Below are positions 51,501 through 59,283 of a stretch of DNA of 64,000 nucleotides, piece by piece; within the stretch, counting starts at the first letter, position 1, and each line of letters opens with the position of its first letter. A program made the position numbers and the translations under genes. Below the pieces are notes generated by a model that worked only from the letters and a program-made list of their open reading frames with translations, did not search any database and was not told where the DNA came from. The DNA is from Albula goreensis. Taxonomy: Eukaryota > Chordata > Actinopteri > Albuliformes > Albulidae. The stretch covers positions 19,547,832 through 19,611,831 of the forward strand of contig CM040746.1 in the NCBI GenBank assembly GCA_022829145.1. Direction: 5' to 3'.

Positions 51501-52738
51501 ACTGCTATTGTAGATCAGGATCAATATTTTACAATTTATGATCTGAAATGTTTGTCATGGTGAAACCTGGTTCATATATTGATAATATGCACATGCACAG
51601 CTGGTTTTATGGGACCAGTATGTGTTATTTTACTGATAATCAGGGGTCTTGTAATGTAGAAATCTTTAGAGGTATCCACAAGCATATAATATTTATCAGC
51701 TATTATCGGTTCAGCAGCAGAAAGCGACCATTCGAGGGTGTCAAATTTATCACTGGATGGTGAGTGTGAACCAGTCTCAGTCTTTCTAAGTGTTGCAGGC
51801 TTGGTATCTTATCTTTCTCAGGATATTGCTATTATTATTTGTCAGTTCTGGGCTACTTCTTTCCCTTGCAGTAAATGGAAATATGGAGGGACAGCCTGTG
51901 AGGTAATAAAAGTGTGCAGCATTTATCCACTCAGATACCACTCAGCATCAGCCTGAGGTGGATGACTCACATCCCCAACCAATCACTGTCTCTGTATCCC
52001 ACAGTTCATTTTAAAGACCAAACAAGAAAAAAAAACTATTATAGACACTTTGTGAAAGAACTTAGTTTTATCTTGTTTTTACTTGCATTAGAATTAATGC
52101 ATGTTTGAGTAATTTTTACAAATGTCTACAAATCACAAATTTGGAGTCATTTTCACTTCCACCCCCATTGCCAATTGCTCATAATATATTTCCCATGGAG
52201 TTTCAATCTGAAATCATTATTCAAAACTGTCCTGAACCATTCAGAAGTTGAGCAGCTGTGATGCCAAATGTGCACCAGCAACCTTCTTTTTTTGGAAATC
52301 ATTGTTTGAAGCCTCAGAGAGAAGCCCTCTTTGTGGTAATCTCTACTTTGTATATTCTGTTATCTCATTAACTCTGAGTAAGTCTCATTTACTTAGGATT
52401 GTTTCCTTTTTGTTCACCACAAGCATACTGGAATAATATAATGACATAGTGGATGAATAAATTACGTCTGTGAAAATACCAAAAAGACTACTAAAATGTT
52501 ACAACATGTACCTCTTTCTCAGCGGCTGAGGCAAGCCATTCGGCCATCTTTGGAATGGGGTCCTTCCTTGGACGAGAATCGTACAGACATCTATGTGAAC
52601 ACCCTTCCAGGCTGTCAATCTCCAAGGCCTCTGATGGTCCACATGAGGAAGTACGGAGGCATGACCAGCTATGAGAATACTGCTATGGAAGTAGATAAAG
52701 AGATGGAGACTGAGATAGAGGAGGCATTAACAATCTGA
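40780..52738 (+). CDS. slc6a7: Sodium- and chloride-dependent proline transporter Slc6a7 (PROT), 13 exons, N-terminus missing
   Basis: Plasma-membrane SLC6 symporter that takes up L-proline with Na+ and Cl-, in mammals mainly at glutamatergic terminals. Thirteen exons give about 627 codons against about 636 residues in the human protein, with the same order of conserved blocks: [18 protein letters not shown] and NVWRFPY (TM1, Na+/substrate site), [18 protein letters not shown] (TM2), IYYNMII (TM3), a large loop with two Asn-X-Ser/Thr sites (NQS, NTT), [10 protein letters not shown] (TM4), [42 protein letters not shown] (TM8), and a C-terminal tail with [19 protein letters not shown]. All borders are GT-AG except one GC donor at 44194. 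Two frame breaks (near 40797 and near 50023) interrupt otherwise strong conservation. Position just after cdx1 matches vertebrate synteny. SLC6A7 is favoured over the glycine transporters by long identical stretches, as I recall the human protein. Confidence 0.93.
41081..41102. repeat. (CA)n microsatellite in a slc6a7 intron
   Basis: About eleven CA units just after the TM1 exon. Confidence 0.85.
41364..41495 (+). CDS. slc6a7: slc6a7 exon, TM2
   Basis: CACCAG acceptor, CAAAG|GTGATG donor, 132 bases, phase 1 to 1. Encodes [20 protein letters not shown] then [20 protein letters not shown], the second membrane helix and intracellular loop. Confidence 0.95.
41829..42057 (+). CDS. slc6a7: slc6a7 exon, TM3 and large extracellular loop
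   Basis: CTGCCCAG acceptor, TGGAG|GTGAGA donor, 229 bases, phase 1 to 2. Encodes [20 protein letters not shown] and the extracellular loop containing the conserved cysteines ([12 protein letters not shown]) and the N-glycosylation sequons NQS and NTT, ending SPSEEYW. Confidence 0.93.
42058..43082 (+). other. slc6a7: slc6a7 intron, no other feature
   Basis: About 1 kb of unique AT-rich intronic sequence. Nothing else recognised. Confidence 0.75.
43083..43215 (+). CDS. slc6a7: slc6a7 exon, TM4 (acceptor unusual)
   Basis: Encodes [19 protein letters not shown] then [19 protein letters not shown] and VKCSGK, ending in donor GGAAG|GTGAGG, phase 2 to 0. The in-frame acceptor is the AG at 43081-43082. 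The more natural-looking CCAG two bases upstream would break the frame. Relative to the human SRYVLHIQG two residues are missing, so the start may be damaged or misread. Confidence 0.88.
43216..44058 (+). other. slc6a7: slc6a7 intron, no other feature
   Basis: AT-rich intron of about 0.85 kb. No repeat or exon recognised. Confidence 0.75.
44059..44193 (+). CDS. slc6a7: slc6a7 exon, TM5, with GC splice donor
   Basis: CTGCCCAG acceptor, 135 bases, phase 0 to 0. Encodes [20 protein letters not shown], then [18 protein letters not shown] and HLLSSK. The exon must end after AAG because the next exon continues VWIEAAL, but the following bases are GCGAGC rather than GT. Confidence 0.92.
44194..45145 (+). 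other. slc6a7: slc6a7 intron with GC-AG borders
   Basis: Begins GCGAGC and ends CCTCAG. No other feature seen in 0.95 kb. Confidence 0.75.
45146..45249 (+). CDS. slc6a7: slc6a7 exon, TM6
   Basis: TGCCTCAG acceptor, TTACAG|GTTTGT donor, 104 bases, phase 0 to 2. Encodes [19 protein letters not shown] and [15 protein letters not shown], the unwound helix 6 substrate and ion-binding region of SLC6 carriers. Confidence 0.95.
45250..46213 (+). other. slc6a7: slc6a7 intron, no other feature
   Basis: About 0.96 kb of unique intronic DNA. Confidence 0.75.
46214..46338 (+). CDS. slc6a7: slc6a7 exon, TM7
   Basis: CCTTTCAG acceptor, GGCAG|GTGAGG donor, 125 bases, phase 2 to 1. Encodes [20 protein letters not shown] then [20 protein letters not shown]. 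Confidence 0.95.
46339..47500 (+). other. slc6a7: slc6a7 intron, no other feature
   Basis: About 1.16 kb. The two overlapping short frames after the preceding exon are read-through of its donor, not extra exons. Confidence 0.75.
47501..47613 (+). CDS. slc6a7: slc6a7 exon, start of TM8
   Basis: GGATGCAG acceptor, AGCCAG|GTACAT donor, 113 bases, phase 1 to 0. Encodes [20 protein letters not shown] then [17 protein letters not shown], with the LTLGLDSQ sodium-site motif. Confidence 0.95.
47709..47785. repeat. Compound (CATA)n(CT)n(CACT)n microsatellite in a slc6a7 intron
   Basis: Three adjoining simple repeats within the 325-bp intron that follows the TM8 exon. Confidence 0.9.
47939..48070 (+). 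CDS. slc6a7: slc6a7 exon, TM8-TM9
   Basis: GTCTGCAG acceptor, ACTGAG|GTACCA donor, 132 bases, phase 0 to 0. Encodes [20 protein letters not shown] then [20 protein letters not shown] and LTTE. Confidence 0.95.
48286..48390. mobile_element. Fragment of a common fish interspersed repeat
   Basis: The string TTTATTTAACCAGGTAAAGTC, ATTGAGAT-like sequence, then CAAAGAAGGCAGCA resembles a short interspersed repeat that I recall from many fish genomes. Class and exact ends are unknown. It lies inside a slc6a7 intron. Confidence 0.45.
48495..48609. repeat. (TATG)n microsatellite in a slc6a7 intron
   Basis: About 28 perfect tetranucleotide units. A candidate length-polymorphic marker. Confidence 0.95.
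48924..49023 (+). CDS. slc6a7: slc6a7 exon, TM10
   Basis: ATATAG acceptor, CTACA|GTAAGC donor, 100 bases, phase 0 to 1. Encodes [20 protein letters not shown] then [13 protein letters not shown]. Confidence 0.95.
49182..49282 (+). CDS. slc6a7: slc6a7 exon, loop and TM11 start
   Basis: TTCTTCAG acceptor, GGCG|GTAAGA donor, 101 bases, phase 1 to 0. Encodes [20 protein letters not shown] then [13 protein letters not shown]. Confidence 0.95.
49283..49985 (+). other. slc6a7: slc6a7 intron, no other feature
   Basis: Unique AT-rich intron, 0.7 kb, ending CCGTAG. Confidence 0.75.
49986..50155 (+). CDS. slc6a7: slc6a7 exon, TM11-TM12 (one base short)
   Basis: Starts [12 protein letters not shown] in frame with the previous exon, then continues [18 protein letters not shown] and [20 protein letters not shown] in the other frame, ending CTGCAG|GTAAAC. 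Flanking exons require a length divisible by three but it is 170, so one base is missing, near CCCAATCAGAG (about 50021-50026). Confidence 0.9.
50156..52522 (+). other. slc6a7: slc6a7 last intron, no other feature
   Basis: 2.4 kb. Several frames of 60-120 codons (for example 50738-51100) are patternless and not bounded by credible splice sites together with any family match. Confidence 0.7.
52523..52738 (+). CDS. slc6a7: slc6a7 last exon, cytoplasmic C-terminus
   Basis: TTTCTCAG acceptor, phase 0. It encodes [20 protein letters not shown], then [20 protein letters not shown] and an acidic end, stopping at TGA 52736-52738. The MVHMRKYGG stretch is characteristic of the proline transporter tail. 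Confidence 0.95.
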   Translation, partial: RLRQAIRPSLEWGPSLDENRTDIYVNTLPGCQSPRPLMVHMRKYGGMTSYENTAMEVDKEMETEIEEALTI

Positions 52739-52891
52739 TGACTGTCTGCATGTTCTCATCTTCTGAAGTAAAGGTATCTGCAGACCAGGGTGAGGGGCAT
52801 GTTGAAAGACCCTTCAGTTTGGTTTCTGCAATTTGAGAATGTAAATGAAAATAGCAGGCAGTGTTCTGGGGATAGCTGACAGACGAACTTA

Positions 52892-54959
52892 CAGGGTTGG
52901 GTCAGATTACTTTGAAATGTAGTCAGTTACTGAATACAAATTACATGGAAATTTTTGTAATGTAAAATTAGTAACGGAATATCTAATTTTACATTAAAAA
53001 AACTAAATTTAATCCAATCTAAATACTTTTTGATTACTTTTGGATTACTTCAAAATCAAACAATGAAAATATTGCACATTATACTAAAAAAATGGGTGCA
53101 GCCACAAAAATTTGATATAATCAACTTGTCATATGTTCAGTTTAGCTAGCTAGCTCGCTACAGTGGAAATGAGTGATCAACATTGTATTTCTAGAGGAAA
53201 ATAACTGAAAATTGCACACAATACAGCAGACTACAGCTAGCATATAAAGAGTGCTCTGACTCCTTGCAATCATATTGGGTAACATGCATAGCAAGATCTA
53301 TATTTTTGAGATCCAATATCCATAATTTGCTCAGTATGTTAGCTAATGAGCTAAGCCATTGCTACCAATATCAACCATACAACTCCGGCAGACGCAAATG
53401 AGCTGTTGAGCACAGTGGTGAAAATGGTTGAAATAAAATTCCATACACAAGTTAAACCTAGGCCTGTGCGATATGATCAAAATCTCACATCCTGAATTAG
53501 GTAATTTCATATCCCAATAACAATACATATCACCACATAGCACATTTTCTGTAAATTAAATGAATAAATAGTTTATATAAAATGACTACATGGGAAGACT
53601 TATAACTTTTTACATTTTGAATTTTATTTACTCAACAAATAAAAGGTTCTTACTCATATTTGATTATTTTTCTCCTTTTGTCAAGAACCTTTGTGCAAAT
53701 TTTAAATTAAGCATTTAACAATACTGATACAGATATGCACTGCATAACTTCCGTTCAGGTAGCGTCCGACCGCATATACATCCATGTGTTTACGATGTAT
53801 TATTATATTATGTATACAGTATTGTACAGTTTTGACCTACTTAACCCATAAATCACCTTTCCCAGATACATTAGCTGAAATACAGAACTGTATGAGTACA
53901 GTATCTTGGCTATTTAGTAAATACAGGTACACTGCAGTATCTGATATAGCTTTGCTAAGTATATACGATAATATGGTGTTGGCACAATGTCCAAATCACA
54001 TAGCATCCTATTTCACAGAACGTATCATGGATGTTAAACATGAATACCTGTATATGTAAGTGTGCTGTGGGCAAAAGTCTCTTGCAACGTCTAAGTCTGG
54101 GGTTTGTTTTGAGCACTCGACTGTCCTTTTGTGGCTCTCATCTGTACTGTTTGACATGATTCTTGCATAGATGGTATGTCCATGTGACAGAAGTAGCCCT
54201 TCTTTTAGGTCCAAGCTCCTCATTTTGTCTTGGCTGGTTGGAGTTTTTCTCCTGTTCAGATTTACCTCATTCTGTGTCACGTTCACAACGACACAACAAA
54301 ATAAATGATAGAGCATAATATGAAATGATGGAAGTTTTTCTATCATCACACGATATATATCATAATATCACACAGCCCTAGCTAAACCCATACCACTTTT
54401 TTTCTGCCACATTAGATAACTAACATTAGCTGGTTGACGTTAGCTATGCTAGGCCAACTGAGAAGGAAATTTACCTGTAAGTGTTTCTTCAGATTTGAAT
54501 TTGAGGTCTTTGCAGATGACAGAAACTTTATTTTTGGCTTGCACAAATTTCACTGGGCATAAACGTTCTTGTGTTGCACATATTTGAAGTCAAAGTGATG
54601 ACGATATTGCCAGGAATGGAAGGCTGTTTTGGAGGGACTGCTGCTGCTTGAACCTTCCATCTTGACTCAGCACCATTCTTTTTCCCCGCCACAAAGTGGA
54701 GTACTTGTCTAAGAAACTTTGTTTGTCAGATGTGTTTTTCATGAGTTAATAGCATTGGTTATAATGAAAAAAGTTTCATGATTTTAAAATTGTCATACTC
54801 TAAAGACATAATAAAATTATCAAGCAATCCTTGGCAATGTAATTGTAATCTAATTGCACATTTTTTCAAATGTAATCTTTGTTGATTAATGTTACTTATT
54901 TTTTTTGTAATCTGATTGCCAAATCCCAATTACATGTAATCCATTGCTACCCAACCCTG
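52892..54959. mobile_element. hAT-like non-autonomous element (outer, host of a nested copy)
   Basis: Begins CAGGGTTGGGTCAGATTAC and ends with the inverse of CAGGGTTGGGTAGCAATGG. The flanks CGAACTTA (52884-52891) and CAAACTGA (54960-54967) match at six of eight positions, which fits an old 8-bp hAT target duplication. It carries GATTAC/AATTACAT-rich ends and no transposase. It starts 153 bases after the slc6a7 stop, so it probably lies in or beside the 3' UTR. A second element is inserted at 53459. Confidence 0.7.
53459..54380. mobile_element. hAT-like MITE nested in the outer element
   Basis: The ends TAGGCCTGTGCGATAT and (inverted) TAGGGCTGTGTGATAT form imperfect terminal inverted repeats. 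Flanks GTTAAACC (53451-53458) and GCTAAACC (54381-54388) are an 8-bp target duplication with one mismatch. The element is 922 bp. Its open frames (91 and 113 codons) do not resemble transposase. Confidence 0.8.
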
Positions 54960-57900
54960 CAAACTGACATATCAGTATGTATTGCCAAGATGGCCTGCCC
55001 CAATGGGTGAAAAATAAAATCACAGAAGAGAATTGGACCAATGAAAATGCTGTTGACATACAACTTTCTTACAGACATGAACTCAGTGTGCATCCATCCC
55101 TCCACTGATTCTGATGCAAGTCTGGTGCAAGAGGCATAATTTCAATGTTGCTCTCATCATTGATGCATTACATAACTATGTATTATCCTTTAAATTGTGA
55201 TCACAGTGTGTATTGAAATGCAGACATATGTGATTATGTGGTTATATGTGTAAACAAAGTATGGTATGTCTGTATTAACACAGAGGGAGTGTTTTGAAAA
55301 TTGATTGCTAGGATGTTTAATGATTCAATGTAAGTCTACTATACTTAGCATGGGTATGTTAGTGTAAGGTAGTAATGTGTTATTTATACATATTTATTAT
55401 CTATTTATAAACTATCAACTTTAAATGCTCATGTAAAGAGACAGGTTATTTTTCAGGTGATGTGATGTTATTATATCAGATTTTTTTGTTTTATTTTCAT
55501 TAGCCCCTTATCAGTTTCCTAGAGACTGTGAACCATATTGAAACATACTGTAGTTGTGAATTTCAGGTCCATTTGTCAATATTTGAATTTGTCAATGCAA
55601 TGTCGCCAGTGTTTACATGTGTGGATATAGTCTAGGAGGAGTTTAGTGGTCCAGTCACCATTTAAATGTGAGTGTTCACTTTTACTTTTCATACAAAAAT
55701 GTAACATTTTTATGTATTTGTTTTGGAGTCTCTCCAGATGTATTAATTGAATTCTGAACTGTTACATAAGTTTGAGACATGAACCATTCAGCATTGAAAT
55801 CCAATCATCCTCAGGAGAGGTGCATGTTGGGAGGTTCCCTTTCCCCTGTGGGCACATGCTTGGGAAGAGGCAGCAGGTTGACCTTGTTAAGATGTTTGAT
55901 GTGAAAGGCTTTGCTTTTGAGTCTCTGCACTGGAATTCAGGTATTACTCTTTCCAGTTCTCAGCTGTGAACAAATGCTGTATCCTTTGCCTTTGACCTTG
56001 TAGGTGTGAGCTGCGAAGGAGACAGTAACTCTGCTTTCAGATCTGCTCTTGCATGGTATTTTGAGCAATGATATTTTTGGATATTTGCTAAGGAAATCAC
56101 CTCTGCTTGGCAAGAATAAAATAAACTCTGTTCAACATATGCAGGTGCCTACATACTTTCAATTAGATTAATCATTTTCTTTTAAATGCATCATGTGTCT
56201 TGAGAATAAAAATAAATAGCTTTTGGAAATACAAATAGATGCAAAAATAAATATTTGGATTCATGTAAAAATGCAATGCTGGCAGTATGATCTGCATTTA
56301 AGTTCAGGAGCAGAATGACACAGAAAATCTTGGATTTGTGTCAGGTGCAATCCATTAAGGATAGAAGAAAGGTGATCATGGGTCAGAATGCAATAGTGCT
56401 GCAGTTTTGCTTGCTTTGCATGGCTTCATTCCCACAAAGCCAAAAGAGAACTGCAGAAGAGAGAAGGAAGGCTTCCATGATGCTGTATCACTGGGTCCTT
56501 GTCACCTGTCCGTTGTGTTGAATGATTAACCAGAGAGATGCCATAAACCTGTAGTTTATGGAAAGTTTGATTATGATGAGTCGTAAAGATTGTGTTTTAT
56601 TGCTCCTCTGCATGGCTGGGGTCCTGAGCTGTGACCTCTGACCCCTGCCTGACTCCTTAAGTCTACTGGATGGACCAGTGTTCAGGTGTAAATATTTCAC
56701 TTGTGTTTGAGCATTTCTGTAATTTATAGTTTTACAAACATCCAATTCATGTCTCGTAGTGACATTCATGAAAGTCTTTTTTTAGATTTGCAAATGGTGC
56801 ATGTTGGCCCTTTTCACAGAATGATTTCCGGTTTACTTAAATTTATAAAATCTCTACTCAAAGCAAATTCAATGCCTGTGTGTAGTAGCCATGATCTGAC
56901 CTCCCTATCCAGTGAACAGGGGTGTTGATCATTGCAGTCAAGGGTTGCTGAAATACTGGCCACTGTCTCAAAGTCATGTGATGTAAGAGGAATTGTAAGA
57001 ACTCAACTCGGTAACAGTAATGGTGAATGTACCAAACGCTCCATACGCACTCTCATCACTGCTCTCTGGTCCAGCAATTACAGAACCAATGACTCCTATC
57101 TGAAATATAGGAGAGAATTCATTTAGCAGAGACACAAACCCAATTAACAGAGTATAATGATTGTGTCTCTCCTATTCATATAGGAGAGACATAATCCCAG
57201 TTAATTGTGTATAATGATTTGTGTGCTAGTTGATGGTAAAGCATTTTGTTTTACAGTGTAGTGGAGTCATTTTTACACTGTGAAAAAATGCAGTTATTTT
57301 AATGATTCACAATATTACTAGCAAAAAAAAAAAATTTTGGAACAAAGGACAGCATACACATTTTTGTTAGTTCACAGTAAACTGTTATGTGGTGCTGTAA
57401 TAAATCTTGGAAATTCCTTTATGTGAATTTTTTTTTAAATGTATGCTTCCATCTAGTGGTCACATTTTGTGGTAACACTTTCAAACATTTCAGCTGAAAC
57501 CATGTTAGTGTCCTTCATACCAAATATTTGAATTGGAACTATATATAAAGGCTATATATAAAAGTTTAGATATATATGATTTGCTGATTATGTATTGCAT
57601 TACATTTATATATGATTGGCAGCCTGTAAAAGTTTAAATGGTGATGTAAAGGTCATATGGTATGTGTGTGTGTGAGGTGAACTGAAACAGGATTTTTTTT
57701 ATGAGCCATATTTATGATAATCATTTACACATCAGTATAATATTTTTTATCATGGCTAGTCTTAGACATGCCATTAGTAATTTGATATCTTTTACATTTT
57801 GCCAGGAGTAAGGTTCAAGTTCAAATGGATGTTCAGGGTTTTGAAATTAAGAAAAGCCCTGCAATACAATATCCATTCTGTCCATTCTGTCAAAAGGCTA

Positions 57901-58472
57901 TGTGTATCTTTAATTGTATTCCATGTTAAAAGTTCTAATATAAAATACCTTTGGTTCCATAGCTTATTTCATTGTTTTGTCGTGTTTACGAATAGTTTAC
58001 GCTTGTATTTCCACAAAATTATTACACTTGAAAGTTGTTTACACTTGAAAGCTGGGGGGGGGGACTGGAACCACCAGGAAGGACTGATCAGGCGCATACA
58101 AGATACATATCTGGTGAAAGAATATCACCAGCTAAGATGATCTTTGTGTGAAAGGACGGCATCCAATAATGAAATAATTTTCCAATATATGTATATGATA
58201 ATCTACAAAGTTTAAAATAAAATGTGGTGAAAAGATGAGGCTGAGTGCATTTGAATGGAACATAACATCTAATTAATGAAATTTCCAATGGACAGAGAAC
58301 TCTGCAAGTATAGCATGAGCATATAATATTGGGCAGTTCAAACAGGATGTGATGTCACAGAAGCCACAGCAGCAGTGTCCAGGATTTCATAGTAGGTGAT
58401 CAATCAACCACACCCCACCCACAAACATAGGCTACACATCTTACAGCAAAATTTCACAGTGACACCAAATCG
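54960..58472. other. Intergenic DNA between slc6a7 and the butyrophilin-like gene
   Basis: No coding region recognised. AATAAA hexamers near 55014 and around 56110 could end slc6a7 transcripts. A short inverted repeat at 57165-57190 is listed separately. Confidence 0.6.
57104..57230. repeat. Imperfect direct repeats with embedded perfect hairpin
   Basis: Two related units (ATATAGGAGAGA ... AATTAAC-type ... GTATAATGATT-GTGT) lie in tandem. At their junction GTCTCTCCTAT (57165-57175), TCAT and ATAGGAGAGAC (57180-57190) form a perfect 11-bp stem with a four-base loop. Confidence 0.75.
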
Positions 58473-58478
58473 TTTATT
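58473..58478 (-). terminator. Candidate poly(A) signal of the butyrophilin-like gene
   Basis: AATAAA on the minus strand, about 270 bases downstream of the B30.2 exon stop codon. Confidence 0.4.
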
Positions 58479-58677
58479 GGCAAATCAAATAAGTGCTAAA
58501 ATCAGGTTTTGCTGGTATTTACAACTATTTGTACCAATCAAACATGACATTTTCAGGTGAAAAAACATGCCATGACAAAAAAATTCAGTACAAGATATTA
58601 TTCTCTCTAAACCATTTTTTTTTTTTTTTAAAAATTAAATGTAATGTCCTCACATGGCCACATATAGAAACATCAGG

Positions 58678-58699
58678 TAAAAAAAAAAAAAAAAAAAAC
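58678..58699. repeat. poly(A) tract
   Basis: A run of about 20 A just beyond the stop of the butyrophilin-like gene (a T run in its sense direction). Confidence 0.85.
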
Positions 58700-58745
58700 T
58701 AAACTGTATCACAGAAAGGACCCTGCAGAGGTTGAGAATCACATT

Positions 58746-59283
58746 TTAGAGTGTTATCATGTTCTTTTCTGTCTTGGACACTATCTCTACAGTAACATCA
58801 TTATTCTGAAAGAAGAATAGTGGATAGAGTCTCTCAGTGAACTTGTGTCTGAAGGTGTGGAGGTGTCTCCTGTCCTCCACTCCATAAAAGGAGAGCTGCT
58901 GTTCCTCATAATCCAGGTACAGTCCCACCCTGTGGGGTACAGGTCTCAGAGAGATCTCAGTCTCAGGGACAGACAGGGCCTTAAACCTTTTATCTTATAC
59001 TCTAGAATCCAGTACCCAGTCTTAGAGTTCATTGGGAAGTCCCCCTTTCTATCAGCAGAGTCACACACAACCCCTAATTTCCACACAGTTGCCTCCCCCA
59101 AATCCACCTCCCAGTAGTGTCTCCCTGAATCAAACCCCTGCCTCCCCACCACTGCCTGCCAGCAGTCAAATCTCTTATCACTCTCTGGATAATTCTGTCT
59201 GGAGTCTCCCCTCTGCATCTTCTTCCCATCTTCAGACAGGATGAGATCAGGATGTGCAGAGTCTGGGTCCAGAGTCACATCAG
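58746..59283 (-). CDS. B30.2 (PRY-SPRY) exon of the butyrophilin-like gene (one base short)
   Basis: Acceptor CTGCAG, stop at 58746-58748. Contains the three SPRY signatures: VTLDPDSAHPDLILSEDGK (LDP), GRHYWEVDLG (WEV) and VGLYLDYEEQQLSFYG (LDYE). After EYKIKGL the frame must shift: observed TTTAAGGCCCTG where TTTAAAGGCCCTG would continue ALSVPETEISLRPVPHRVG. The length of 538 bases also falls one short of a phase-1 terminal exon. Confidence 0.92.
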
